From positions 1 to 37,918 of the forward strand of contig MFSB01000006.1 of NCBI GenBank assembly GCA_001784735.1: a stretch of DNA of 37,918 nucleotides, given 5' to 3'. A program made the translations under genes and the position numbers. This stretch comes from Candidatus Moranbacteria bacterium RIFCSPLOWO2_12_FULL_48_12. Its GTDB lineage: Bacteria; Patescibacteriota; Minisyncoccia; Moranbacterales; UBA1568. The stretch's first letter is position 1. Each line of letters starts with the position of its first letter. Shown here piece after piece: positions 12,052 to 19,375 of the stretch. The notes under the pieces were generated by a model. It worked only from the letters and a program-made list of their open reading frames with translations, was not told the origin of the DNA and made no database searches.

Positions 12052-12294
12052 TCAAATAAAAACCAAAAACTGGCTCCCGGGGGCCTTTAGACTAAAAATA
12101 TGTCATTTGTTTTTTTTCTGCTCCACAAAAATTTCAGTGGGAGCGAGCTTTCTTTCTCGCCACCCCAAAAGTATACCCCATGAAATAAATCTTGTAAAGC
12201 GCTCCCTTTTCTTCCTGCTCCCCTGCCCAAGGGGGACTCCCTCTCTTCGAGGGTGAAGGGTGAATCAGAGTTGGGTCAAGGTAATTAGACCATA

Positions 12295-12328
12295 TAGTAC
12301 TTTTCTTGCAATTGCAAGAAAAGTACTA
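12295..12328. repeat. 34-bp perfect palindrome
   Basis: Every base from 12295 to 12328 pairs with its mirror; each half runs TAGTACTTTTCTTGCAA and the centre is TTGCAATTGCAA. It lies 37 bases after the stop of the 92-aa minus-strand gene. There is no U-tract after it on either strand, so it is not a classical terminator. Confidence 0.8.
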
Positions 12329-12364
12329 CGATGCAGATAAGATATGGAAGAAGTTTTTTTGTAT

Positions 12365-12643
12365 TTATCTTTTTGTTTTGACAGCAAATGCATATACTTT
12401 CTTGACCGTTTCCGCAATGCGCATCGATGTATACCCCTCCGGCATTTCCGAATCCACCACGAAATCGCTCACATCAATCGGCTTCAAATCATTCTCTTTC
12501 AATAGTTCCTCCATCCCCTCGAACAGCCTCCGCCCCATATCCCGTCCTTCGAGCCACTCGCGAAATGCTTTTTCTTTTCCATCTTCCAAAAGAGAGAGCT
12601 TGCTTTTTTCTTTTCCAATTTTCAGATGGAATGTGTATGTCAT
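12365..12643 (-). CDS. TsaB-like protein, N-terminal half only (92 aa)
   Basis: Resembles the N-terminal lobe of TsaB/YeaZ, the scaffold subunit of tRNA threonylcarbamoyladenosine synthesis. It has a first strand pair (FHLKIGKEKSKLSLLEDGK) and a helix ending in MEELLKENDLKPIDVSDF. It then has VDSEMPEGYTSMRIAETVKKVYAFAV, which mirrors the family's GPGSFTGLRIG...KGLAFAL. The usual glycine-rich GPGSFTG is degraded to EMPEGYTS, and the C-terminal half (another 100 or more residues) is missing. I chose the ATG at 12643; a TTG at 12685 would add 14 residues. It could be a lineage-specific short TsaB or a decayed gene. Identification is by eye. Confidence 0.55.
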   Translation of the reverse strand: MTYTFHLKIGKEKSKLSLLEDGKEKAFREWLEGRDMGRRLFEGMEELLKENDLKPIDVSDFVVDSEMPEGYTSMRIAETVKKVYAFAVKTKR

Positions 12644-12800
12644 AAAAGTACGCTCATCAAAACACAAACTAAGCACAAATTCCAAAACACAGATCCCAAA
12701 ACATTTTCACGCAATTTGTGTTTTGACTATTAAACTCTGTATTTTGCTTTTGTGTTTTGGCTCCTTGTGTTTTTTACTTCAGTTTCTTCCAAAAGTTTCT

Positions 12801-14213
12801 CTATAAACCAGATTCTTTTCCAAACAAATCGACTCGACCTTTCTCGGAAACAATGGCGATATTATTCACTAACATCGTTCCGCTATCATCACGCACCCCC
12901 ATCGAGTTCAAGACAAAATAAAGCTTTCCCTGCCTACCCGCAAGATCTTCAATATTTATGTCTCGAGTGACCTTTTCGTTGTTTGCACTTTTAAACACAC
13001 GATACAGCATTGTATTGTCGAAAAATACAAGAATATAATCCTTATCATTTGGATTACCGGAAAATATATAGGAAAATCTTAATTTCTTGGCTTGAGCGGG
13101 AAAGGTTATATCATTCTTATTGTATAAAGCCGCACTCCGTATTCGAACCGAACCCACATAGCCACTCATCCCTTCAAAGGAATCAGAAAATTTCTGCACC
13201 GAGCTCAAAAAGAAAGGTTTCGCCATATTGAGCGTTGTAGTATGATTTACTTCTCGATTCAGCGGATCTCTGTCAAAAATAAACTCAAAAGAATTATTAA
13301 AACCGTCACCATCGGAATCACCGAACGGATTGACACATTCGCTACATGCGTAGAAATTTTCCTCCCAGCGCTTCCACAAGTAATCATACTTTCCTTCCTC
13401 CTGAGTCCGAATAATTACACTTTCTCGCGCTGCAAAGTCACCAAAAGATACCCCCTCGGCGACAGGCTTCATCCGAGAAAAATTATCTTGGCTTGATAAG
13501 TCTTGATCATCAAAAGTTATCGTCAAATCACGAGATTTTCCCTCTTCCCTCCACGTCAATACGACTTCATATATGTGATATGTGGCAAGATCAACCCTTA
13601 CTTCAGTTCTCGTCTCGGTTAGAGAGTTATTTTTGACAATCCCACCAATGAGTTCCAATGGGATGGGAGCCTCCGTCTCTAAAATAATAGTCCTTCTGCT
13701 TTGCTCCACTTTTTTAACGTTAACTCCTTGGCTTTCTTTCTCTATCCAAGAAAGAATAGCTACCGGGGTTAATTCTAGAAAAGGAGTTACGTTTCCCGTC
13801 CTTACCGCGTAGCTGTCTTGTATAGGAATGAAAGCGAGGTCATACTGATCGGCGACATACAATTCTCCGTTCATTCTTTTTCCTTCAATACAAGTTTGTG
13901 GAAATTTTTTCTCACTAAACACTGTTGAGCCAGGTATCCGGGGCTGAAAAAACAAACACCAAGACATATTGCCATCCTTTCCTTCTATGCTTTCAAAAAA
14001 AGGTTTTGAGTCAATTTTTATCTTTTTTTCGACAACATAATCACTTTTATAGACGTGATCCAATAATTGAAAAGTGACCTTATTACTTGGAAAATACTGA
14101 TTAAAAAAAGTTTTACCTTTGATGGTAAAACCAAAAAAATAACCTCCAAAAATTACTATTGCCACTGCAATAAAACAAATCAAAAATAAATTCTTATTGG
14201 GTATTTTATACAT
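12801..14213 (-). CDS. Membrane-anchored extracellular protein with a calcium-loop motif, 470 aa
   Basis: Function not recognised. One N-terminal hydrophobic segment (about residues 8-28) would anchor or export the protein; the rest looks extracellular. A DSDGDGFNNSFEF motif (about 299-311) is of the DxDxDG calcium-loop kind found in thrombospondin type-3-like and other bacterial surface repeats. It follows a close Cys pair (C290, C293). The C-terminal 130 residues are beta-rich and may be a carbohydrate-binding-like sandwich (inferred). It belongs to a run of minus-strand envelope genes with the amidase and YqjE/YqjD-like pair. The start is an ATG; a TATAAT lies about 20 bases upstream. Confidence 0.75.
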   Translation of the reverse strand: MYKIPNKNLFLICFIAVAIVIFGGYFFGFTIKGKTFFNQYFPSNKVTFQLLDHVYKSDYVVEKKIKIDSKPFFESIEGKDGNMSWCLFFQPRIPGSTVFSEKKFPQTCIEGKRMNGELYVADQYDLAFIPIQDSYAVRTGNVTPFLELTPVAILSWIEKESQGVNVKKVEQSRRTIILETEAPIPLELIGGIVKNNSLTETRTEVRVDLATYHIYEVVLTWREEGKSRDLTITFDDQDLSSQDNFSRMKPVAEGVSFGDFAARESVIIRTQEEGKYDYLWKRWEENFYACSECVNPFGDSDGDGFNNSFEFIFDRDPLNREVNHTTTLNMAKPFFLSSVQKFSDSFEGMSGYVGSVRIRSAALYNKNDITFPAQAKKLRFSYIFSGNPNDKDYILVFFDNTMLYRVFKSANNEKVTRDINIEDLAGRQGKLYFVLNSMGVRDDSGTMLVNNIAIVSEKGRVDLFGKESGL

Positions 14214-14348
14214 CTCTATGGCTGTTCTATCTACATTATATCATAGTCAGTTCTAGCTTCACAATTTGAAATAAAAAAATGCTCTATATATAAAACCTCT
14301 CTTCAAATCAGCATACAACTGATCCAGCATGTTGTGTTCAGAAAAGAA

Positions 14349-15110
14349 CTATAGACTCAACTTCTTCCAATCGAAGTTCCAGGGGTCGGTCTTGCGGCCG
14401 GGGGCGATGTCTTGGTGACCAACCACGGATTTGATAGGATATTGTTTTTTGAGAGAGGCTATCAAATTATTTACCGCGGTATACTGGGCTTCGGTAAATC
14501 GCCCCGTTTCCGTGTTCATCATTTCAATACCGAGAGAAAAATTGTTGACGCTCTGCCGACCGTCCGGCATTTTGGAAACGCCGGCATGATAGGCGATGTT
14601 TTTATCTTCCACAAGACGATAAATCGTTCCTTTGCGGTCAATCAAAAAATGTGCGCTCACGCCATAATCCTCATATTCCTTGACGATACCGCTCACAGAA
14701 TATGGATCCGCGCCATTCAGATCATATGAGGAATGCAGTACGATCGTATCGATACTGCGTGGTTTTGATGGCACAGAAAACCCCGAACTCATCAGACGAT
14801 TTTCAATTCGGAACTCCCCTGTTTTTTGTTGATTGTTATTTGTTAGCTGTTCACTGTTATCTGTTCCCTGCTGATTGCTTGCCTCACTGGAGCTTTGTGT
14901 AAGCGGGTTATCGGCCGCCTTCTGTTCCACCAGATTTTTCACATCACGAGCAGCCTGCAGGGCAGATTGACCTTGTTCTAATTCTTCTATAATCGGTACT
15001 CTGGAAACATCATTGGTCACTGTCATCGGCGTTTTCGGCATACCAAAATAGAGGTACCCCGTTCCGAGTACCATAATAATAACGGTAGTAAGTAATCCAA
15101 TGAGTCCCAT
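14349..15110 (-). CDS. Membrane-anchored N-acetylmuramoyl-L-alanine amidase (Amidase_2)
   Basis: Zinc amidase of the AmpD/T7-lysozyme family that cuts the amide bond between N-acetylmuramic acid and L-alanine in peptidoglycan. A single membrane segment (about 5-23) is followed by a low-complexity Ser/Asn/Gln linker (about 65-105) and then the catalytic domain (about 118-253). Likely metal ligands are H126 (IVLHSS), H232 (VVGHQDI) and D242 (GRKTDPW); E196 in GIEM and H175 in AYHAG fit the active site. It therefore probably acts on the outer face of the membrane in cell-wall remodelling. A TATAAT ends 6 bases before the ATG, so the mRNA may be leaderless. Confidence 0.9.
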   Translation of the reverse strand: MGLIGLLTTVIIMVLGTGYLYFGMPKTPMTVTNDVSRVPIIEELEQGQSALQAARDVKNLVEQKAADNPLTQSSSEASNQQGTDNSEQLTNNNQQKTGEFRIENRLMSSGFSVPSKPRSIDTIVLHSSYDLNGADPYSVSGIVKEYEDYGVSAHFLIDRKGTIYRLVEDKNIAYHAGVSKMPDGRQSVNNFSLGIEMMNTETGRFTEAQYTAVNNLIASLKKQYPIKSVVGHQDIAPGRKTDPWNFDWKKLSL

Positions 15111-15116
15111 GGGCTC

Positions 15117-15122
15117 ATTATA
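15117..15122 (-). promoter_or_regulatory. -10 box abutting the amidase start
   Basis: Perfect TATAAT on the minus strand with 6 bases before the ATG at 15110, which would put transcription start at or next to the A of ATG. No good -35 seen. Confidence 0.4.
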
Positions 15123-15132
15123 CTCTATAAAG

Positions 15133-15158
15133 AAAAATCCGCCTCGAGGCGGATTTTA
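15133..15158 (-). terminator. Terminator after the YqjD-like gene
   Basis: AAAATCCGCC paired with GGCGGATTTT around TCGA, flanked by A/T runs. It lies 28 bases after the stop of the 84-aa gene. Confidence 0.75.
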
Positions 15159-15185
15159 TTTCTTTAATTCCAAAGATCCTTCAGG

Positions 15186-15440
15186 TCACTTTTTCCCTTT
15201 TTTCCCGCCGCTCATAAGAAGCGTCAGAGCAGCACCCAAGGCGGCGCCGATGCCGGCGGCCACCATCGCGGCTTTTTCCGGATTTTTTTTGGCATAGCCC
15301 TCCACTGTCGCGTACGTACTGGCAAGCTGCTTCTTCACTTTAGCCACTTCCTTTTTAGCCAAAGCCTTGCTCTTATCCACCTGTGCCATCACCTTTCCCT
15401 TCAGCGCTTCTGCCATAGCCTCTACTTCGTTCTTTGCCAT
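15186..15440 (-). CDS. YqjD/ElaB-like (DUF883-type) membrane-anchored protein
   Basis: 84 residues: a charged amphipathic helix (about 1-50, repeated Lys/Ala/Glu), then KKNPEKAAMVAAGIGAALGAALTLLM (about 52-77), a C-terminal single membrane segment after an N-P motif, and a basic tail. This is the layout of the YqjD/ElaB/DUF883 family, whose E. coli members are C-tail-anchored inner-membrane proteins reported to bind ribosomes. Immediately upstream lies a two-TM protein resembling YqjE; the two families are also neighbours in E. coli, which strengthens both calls. The functional transfer is inference. Confidence 0.65.
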   Translation of the reverse strand: MAKNEVEAMAEALKGKVMAQVDKSKALAKKEVAKVKKQLASTYATVEGYAKKNPEKAAMVAAGIGAALGAALTLLMSGGKKGKK

Positions 15441-15469
15441 ATGTTTCTTCTTAGTTAATTACTTTTTTA

Positions 15470-15814
15470 TTAATACCTGGACGACCGGTCATCCCGATTG
15501 AAAACGTACAACACGAGAGAGATGAGAAGGATAAACGCTCCCATAAGCGTCTCGCCCACGCCAGGAAACCGATAAGCCGTACTCAAGAGCTGTGCCAATC
15601 CGACCAGGAGAAATATCAGCCCCAGAAAGGCGAACAAAAAAAGAAATACGCGCCGGGCGAGCTTTTGCGTGAATGCGTGCACCGCTTGGTGCACCCGATT
15701 CAGCGCTCCGTCGAACGATGATTGGATGCCCTTGAAGACGCTCTCCAAAAGAAGCCCCGTCCAGCCGGAGTCCATGTCATCCTTTTTTTTTCGAATTGTA
15801 TTTTTCTCTTCCAT
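15470..15814 (-). CDS. YqjE-like small membrane protein with two TM segments
   Basis: 114 residues with a charged N-terminus, a short amphipathic helix (about 22-50) and two hydrophobic segments (about 55-75 and 86-105), ending NRDDRSSRY. The shape fits the holin-superfamily/YqjE type (DUF1469-like), but sequence similarity cannot be tested here. It is the first gene of a two-gene unit with the YqjD-like protein 29 bases downstream. Its start codon lies directly beside one arm of a 20-bp inverted repeat whose other arm is about 100 nt upstream in the leader. Confidence 0.6.
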   Translation of the reverse strand: MEEKNTIRKKKDDMDSGWTGLLLESVFKGIQSSFDGALNRVHQAVHAFTQKLARRVFLFLFAFLGLIFLLVGLAQLLSTAYRFPGVGETLMGAFILLISLVLYVFNRDDRSSRY

Positions 15815-15815
15815 A

Positions 15816-15937
15816 CCCAGTGGTACAACTTCAAATAAATTAATAGGTTTTGTTTTTCTCTGTACGCCTTCTCAGACTTTTGAACCTTAACTATCAACAA
15901 CACCACAGAAGAACTTCTTTGAAGTTGTCCCACTGGG
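15816..15937. repeat. 20-bp inverted repeat in the leader of the YqjE-like gene
   Basis: Arm 1, CCCAGTGGTACAACTTCAAA (15816-15835), and arm 2, TTTGAAGTTGTCCCACTGGG (15918-15937), are complementary at 19 of 20 positions with an 82-base spacer. The start codon (15814-15812) is one base from arm 1. Arm 2 also forms a competing local hairpin (AACTTC-TTT-GAAGTT). Confidence 0.8.
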
Positions 15938-15962
15938 CATACGCTTTGATTTCCGTATTCAT

Positions 15963-15990
15963 AGTATAGCACAAGCGGTTTTATACGCAA
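15963..15990 (-). promoter_or_regulatory. Putative promoter of the YqjE/YqjD-like unit
   Basis: Minus strand: TTGCGT (15990-15985), 16-base spacer, TATACT (15968-15963) preceded by TGC. The predicted leader is about 140 nt and includes the 20-bp inverted repeat. It is back-to-back with the plus-strand promoter at 15994. Confidence 0.4.
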
Positions 15991-15993
15991 AAA

Positions 15994-16022
15994 TTGTCAA
16001 CACTACATTCTTATGGTATGAA
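15994..16022 (+). promoter_or_regulatory. Putative promoter of the LTD/PKD gene
   Basis: TTGTCA (15994-15999), 17-base spacer, TATGAA (16017-16022) preceded by TGG. The predicted start near 16029 favours translation from the ATG at 16036 rather than the one at 16018. Confidence 0.4.
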
Positions 16023-16035
16023 AAGAGTAAACAAT

Positions 16036-18015
16036 ATGAAAACAAAAATCATCTTTATCGGTGCCTCTGTTTTTTTATATGTATCTTTTCATATTCCCAT
16101 CGCTTCAGCTGAAACAAAAAAAATCATCATAAGCGAAATCCAGATTACCGGAGGTAGCGGTCACACCAACGATGAATTTGTCGAACTCTATAATACAGAA
16201 AATACCGATCAGACGCTCACTAATTGGGAACTACGAAAAAAGACCAAGGGTGACGATTCTGCCCGCGGCGCGCTTTTTCATAAATTTGAAGGAAACTTAA
16301 CAATATCCGCTGGCAAATATTTCTTGTGGACCAACAAAGACAGTAATGCTAATTTTATTGATCTCTTTGATATCCAAAGTAAAAATAAAACTTCCCCTAA
16401 CTTGACTGATGATAATAGTCTCGGCCTCTACGACAATACCAATGTTCTCATTGATGCCATCACGTGGGGATCGGGACATAAAGGCTCATTTTCACCAAGC
16501 TCCCTCTACCCTGACAATCCTCCGGGGGGCAAAAGTCTCACGCGCGATGTCACAACTCTCATCTTGTCTCTTTCTGACAAACCCTCTCCTACCAATAGTC
16601 GAGATGAAACATACGAGGATCCACCCCCACCCATATATGCTTCTCATATCCGCCTCAACGAGATTCTTCCCAATCCGTCGGAAAAAGGAGAGGCGAACGA
16701 GTTCATAGAACTTTACAACGATTCCGATGAAACTGTCTCGCTTACCGGATGGTCAATCAAGAAAGATCGCTCTGAAAGCGGAAAATACCTTATCAAAGCG
16801 GAAGATTTCCCGAAAGGAACAGATATCCCGGCGGGAGGATTTTTTCTCATTCCGCGGAAGATTTCCGGTTTCATAATGGCAAACTCGAATAAGACCATTT
16901 CACTCTATGATCCGAGCGAAAAAGAAGCAAGTGCCGTATCGTACGCGACGACAAAGGAGGATGTTTCGCTCAATTACACCGCGACCGGCTGGCGGGGCAG
17001 CACCCCCACTCCAGGCACCGCGAACGTACTCAACAATCTTCCGGAAACCAGAGAAAAAGTTCCCAAAAAAGGCTACCGCGGGGTGGCGGTTGATTTTGAT
17101 GCCCGAGGGAAAGATAGCGATCGCGATACGCTCAAATATACCTGGGATTTCGGCGATGGCCACAAAAGCTACAAAGAAAAAACCTCGCACGCGTATGAAG
17201 AAAACGGGACGTACACCGTGACACTCAAAACCAATGACGGCAAGGATGATACGGTAGAAACATTCACGATCAAAATAGAGTCCTACCCTCACCCGGAGGT
17301 GCGTATCACATCCCTCATGCCCAATCCGGCGGGAAACGACACGGACAATGAATGGGTCATGATAGAAAACAGGGAGAAGAAAACGGTCAATTTGAAAGGA
17401 TACGGCATCGCCACCGGGTGGAAAAAACTTTCCAATCACCCCATTCGCGAAGATTTTTTCATTGAGCCGAAATCGGAAGCCAAGCTCACTCGCCTCTTTT
17501 CCCTTTTCACGCTCCCCAACCAAAAAGGCAAGATCGAACTCCGCGCGCCCGATGGCAAGGTACTGCAGAAGATAAAATACAAGCTGGAAAAATCCATCGG
17601 TGAAAACATCGTCTATCAGAAGAAGAAAGGACAAAGATGGAAATTTGAAGAAAGCATCATAAAAAACATTCTTTCTTCCGATACGCCGGAAGAAACAGCC
17701 GCGACAGATGAAACCGCGCCACCCGAAAACAATAATGAGGAAACTCCGCCCCCCACGCCCACGGAAAATGTTCAAGAAGAAAAAGAACCGGAAATAATTC
17801 CGCCGCCGATTTCTCTCGAACCTCATCGGCCCAAGCCTCAGGAGCTCTTGGCGTACGGGACGCGCGTCCGCCTGCCGGATATCATCACCCTCGCACCTCC
17901 TGCCACGGAAAAAGAAGCCTCGCTTCCAGAAACAGACTCTATCCCCCTCTCCCTTGCTGAGAGGTTTGCCTCACACATCAATACTTCTCTCAACGGACTC
18001 CTCAACGATTTCTAG
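16036..18015 (+). CDS. Secreted lamin-tail-domain and PKD-domain surface protein, 659 aa
   Basis: An N-terminal signal peptide (about 1-26, ending near IPIASA) is followed by a lamin-tail domain (about 30-145, IISEIQITGGSG...DEFVELYN), a second one (about 205-330, RLNEILPNPSEKGEANEFIELYN), a PKD domain (about 340-415, TYTWDFGDGHKS-type WDFGDG...YEENGTYTVTL) and a third lamin-tail domain (about 420-540, ITSLMPNPAGNDTDNEWVMI). A Pro/Glu-rich tail follows. Such proteins are typical of CPR cell surfaces and may bind DNA, glycans or other cells (inferred). No C-terminal anchor is visible. Frames starting further upstream need TTG (15994) or an ATG inside the predicted -10 (16018). It ends 4 bases from the stop of the convergent gene. 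Confidence 0.9.
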   Translation: MKTKIIFIGASVFLYVSFHIPIASAETKKIIISEIQITGGSGHTNDEFVELYNTENTDQTLTNWELRKKTKGDDSARGALFHKFEGNLTISAGKYFLWTNKDSNANFIDLFDIQSKNKTSPNLTDDNSLGLYDNTNVLIDAITWGSGHKGSFSPSSLYPDNPPGGKSLTRDVTTLILSLSDKPSPTNSRDETYEDPPPPIYASHIRLNEILPNPSEKGEANEFIELYNDSDETVSLTGWSIKKDRSESGKYLIKAEDFPKGTDIPAGGFFLIPRKISGFIMANSNKTISLYDPSEKEASAVSYATTKEDVSLNYTATGWRGSTPTPGTANVLNNLPETREKVPKKGYRGVAVDFDARGKDSDRDTLKYTWDFGDGHKSYKEKTSHAYEENGTYTVTLKTNDGKDDTVETFTIKIESYPHPEVRITSLMPNPAGNDTDNEWVMIENREKKTVNLKGYGIATGWKKLSNHPIREDFFIEPKSEAKLTRLFSLFTLPNQKGKIELRAPDGKVLQKIKYKLEKSIGENIVYQKKKGQRWKFEESIIKNILSSDTPEETAATDETAPPENNNEETPPPTPTENVQEEKEPEIIPPPISLEPHRPKPQELLAYGTRVRLPDIITLAPPATEKEASLPETDSIPLSLAERFASHINTSLNGLLNDF

Positions 18016-18019
18016 ATAG

Positions 18020-18388
18020 TCAAAAATCGTCTCGGGATAAGAAACTTCCGATCTTGCCCAGCATGTCTGCCATATCCCTGTAAGCAACGACAGTTTCAGA
18101 CACCGTTTTCAGCGACCGTGACGGTTTGATGCCTTCTTTATAGAGACAGAAAATCGGTATACGGAAACTGTCTGCCCACCCGAGCTCGATGCCCTCGCCC
18201 GTCGCCGGATAGGAGACTTCCGCAATCACCACATCTGATTTTCCGATTACTTCTTTCGTATTGATGAATTGATCGGCCTCATGAGGCAGGAATATCTCAT
18301 GCTGGGAATTGAGCCGAGAATTCCGCAAAGGCACATAGAGTTCATTTTTATAATCAAAGTTTTTTGAGTGGGCGATGTAAATTTTCAT
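18020..18388 (-). CDS. Nucleoside 2-deoxyribosyltransferase-like protein, 122 aa
   Basis: Small Rossmann-like protein beginning MKIYIAHSKNF. It carries VVIAEVSYPATGEGIELGWA (about 53-72), the core of the nucleoside 2-deoxyribosyltransferase/DNPH1-like superfamily, with E68 in the position of the catalytic glutamate. Such enzymes cleave or exchange the base on deoxyribonucleosides or their monophosphates. Length and motif fit; the exact substrate cannot be deduced. In CPR organisms, which often lack nucleotide synthesis, a salvage or house-cleaning role is plausible (inferred). A purine-rich AGAAGA lies about 9 bases before the ATG. Confidence 0.7.
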   Translation of the reverse strand: MKIYIAHSKNFDYKNELYVPLRNSRLNSQHEIFLPHEADQFINTKEVIGKSDVVIAEVSYPATGEGIELGWADSFRIPIFCLYKEGIKPSRSLKTVSETVVAYRDMADMLGKIGSFLSRDDF

Positions 18389-18444
18389 AGTGTCATCTTC
18401 TAATTTTTTGACCGAAAGACGAACCTACCAAAGGCAGCTAAAAA

Positions 18445-18493
18445 ATCCAACTCCGTATACTGAGTCAGTATACCAATGCTGTTCGAGTTGGAT
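18445..18493. repeat. Cruciform-like inverted repeat
   Basis: The outer arms ATCCAACTC (18445-18453) and GAGTTGGAT (18485-18493) enclose a second perfect stem, GTATACTGA/TCAGTATAC (18455-18473). It lies between two minus-strand genes. The outer arm start AATCCA also begins the element at 20846. Confidence 0.7.
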
Positions 18494-18557
18494 CCATAGA
18501 GAAGTGTTTTGTTTAAAATTATGATAGAAATATCTAATTTAACACCATTACTCCTTA

Positions 18558-18878
18558 TTAATTGCTCCCTGCTTCACCTAAAAAAACTTTTAGTGTCTTA
18601 GTAATTTCACTTTTTAATCCTGCCATACCATCATATTCTATTTGATCCTTGTCTACCCCCCGAGCACCAGCAAGAGCTCCCAAAAAAAAGGCTTCTGCTT
18701 GAGCTGGAGACTTTCCTTCCATAAAATCAAAAGCTGCACTCACTAAATCCGGGAACATTTCGCCAAGCTTCTTTGCTAACACTGGATCCCTATTTTTTAA
18801 GAATTCCCCAAATTCCTTGCCAAGATTTTGAGCTGGACTTTCCAAGCCTTGAGAACCTGTCCCTCTTTCTCTTATCAT
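18558..18878 (-). CDS. Hypothetical protein, 106 aa
   Basis: Not recognised. Soluble, mixed charge, mostly helical by eye. It contains a FGEFLKNRDPVLAKKLGEMFPDLVSAAFDFM stretch (about 23-53) and an Ala/Gly-rich turn (FFLGALAGARG, about 64-74). There are no cysteines, signal peptide or membrane segments. Starts at an ATG and stands alone between two inverted-repeat-bearing gaps. Intact frame and plausible composition support a real gene; function unknown. Confidence 0.55.
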   Translation of the reverse strand: MIRERGTGSQGLESPAQNLGKEFGEFLKNRDPVLAKKLGEMFPDLVSAAFDFMEGKSPAQAEAFFLGALAGARGVDKDQIEYDGMAGLKSEITKTLKVFLGEAGSN

Positions 18879-18983
18879 AATTTTATATATTACTGGTAAA
18901 TATTACTAACTGTGTTTTGAGTATACCATAAAAATAACAGTACAAAAAAATAAGCTTCTCCGGAGCCTCATTTGTTAAGCCTG

Positions 18984-19054
18984 AGCGGGATACGAGAATC
19001 GAACTCGCGTCCCTAGCTTGGGAAGCTAGTGTACTACCATTGTACTAATCCCGC
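18984..19054 (-). tRNA. tRNA-Gly (anticodon CCC)
   Basis: Minus strand: acceptor GCGGGAT (19054-19048) pairs with ATCCCGC (18991-18985), with discriminator U at 18984 as usual for bacterial tRNA-Gly. The anticodon stem CTAGC/GCTAG holds loop TTCCCAA, so the anticodon is CCC. The T-arm contains GTTCGATTC. CCA is not encoded. A broken copy of its 5' half lies just upstream (19067-19164). Confidence 0.95.
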
Positions 19055-19066
19055 TTATTAATGTCT

Positions 19067-19164
19067 CTTGGGAAGTTTACCCGCCTTTGGCGGGCTAGTG
19101 TACCACCATTGCCTGCCCGCCCGAAGTCCCGATACATCGGGACAAAGGAGGGTACTAATCCCGC
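19067..19164 (-). pseudogene. Broken copy of the tRNA-Gly(CCC) 5' half with two hairpin inserts
   Basis: Removing 19076-19093 (a CCCGCC-TTT-GGCGGG hairpin) and 19112-19152 (41 nt, begins CCTGCCCGCC, ends GGAGGG) leaves a sequence matching the intact tRNA from acceptor to anticodon with one change. The first insert falls at the 5' edge of the anticodon loop, the second inside the D-loop. The 3' half is absent. Confidence 0.75.
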
Positions 19165-19246
19165 AACCTATACATATAAAAGCTTTTCAAAAAATAGTAT
19201 AGCATACTGCTGTTTTCTTCATAAAAACTCCGGCTACACAGACAAG

Positions 19247-19356
19247 CCCCAGTTACATATCAGGGAAAATTCTTAGTAATGACACGTAAAACCCAGGAGA
19301 CGACTACGTCTTCTGATATTTTTTAAGGGTAGCTGTTCCTAGGATATGTAACGGGG
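19247..19356. repeat. CCCC...GGGG inverted-repeat element, copy 3
   Basis: The left arm CCCC-A-GTTACATATC (19247-19261) is complementary to GATATGTAAC-GGGG (19343-19356) apart from one bulged A. The flanks are AAG on the left and TAAAC on the right. The arms correspond to copy 1 with matched substitutions on both sides. Confidence 0.75.
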
Positions 19357-19375
19357 TAAACGTACATCAACCACC

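Larger units (their letters stand above)
11408..12364. other. 957-bp gene-free region upstream of rpoB
   Basis: No convincing coding sequence. From rpoB outward it holds a short GC hairpin (11441-11462), the 160-bp inverted repeat (11549-11708), a possible stem with GTCTCG/CGAGAC arms near 11736-11783, a hairpin (11808-11878), the predicted rpoBC promoter (11896-11924), an inverted-repeat element (11925-12051) and a 34-bp perfect palindrome (12295-12328). The stretch 12060-12290 shows nothing I can name beyond short imperfect stems. Confidence 0.7.

Noticed and set aside
11408..12364. Missing rplJ/rplL or another small gene upstream of rpoB
   Set aside because: Short frames of 60-70 codons here on the plus strand have no ribosomal-protein features, and the region is dominated by inverted repeats.
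15700..15990. Minus-strand frame starting at TTG that overlaps the YqjE-like gene
   Set aside because: The TTG coincides with the -35 of the predicted promoter, and the product has no sensible features.
16900..17826. Minus-strand open frame of 308 codons
   Set aside because: Antisense to the LTD/PKD gene; Phe/Arg-rich nonsense composition.
18984..19054. Possible UGA-as-glycine recoding, because two tRNA-Gly genes occur
   Set aside because: Their anticodons are CCC and TCC, no tRNA with UCA anticodon is present, and TGA ends the NUDIX gene.
19067..19164. An intron-containing but functional tRNA gene
   Set aside because: Inserts are at the D-loop and the 5' edge of the anticodon loop rather than at known intron sites, and the 3' half of the tRNA is missing.
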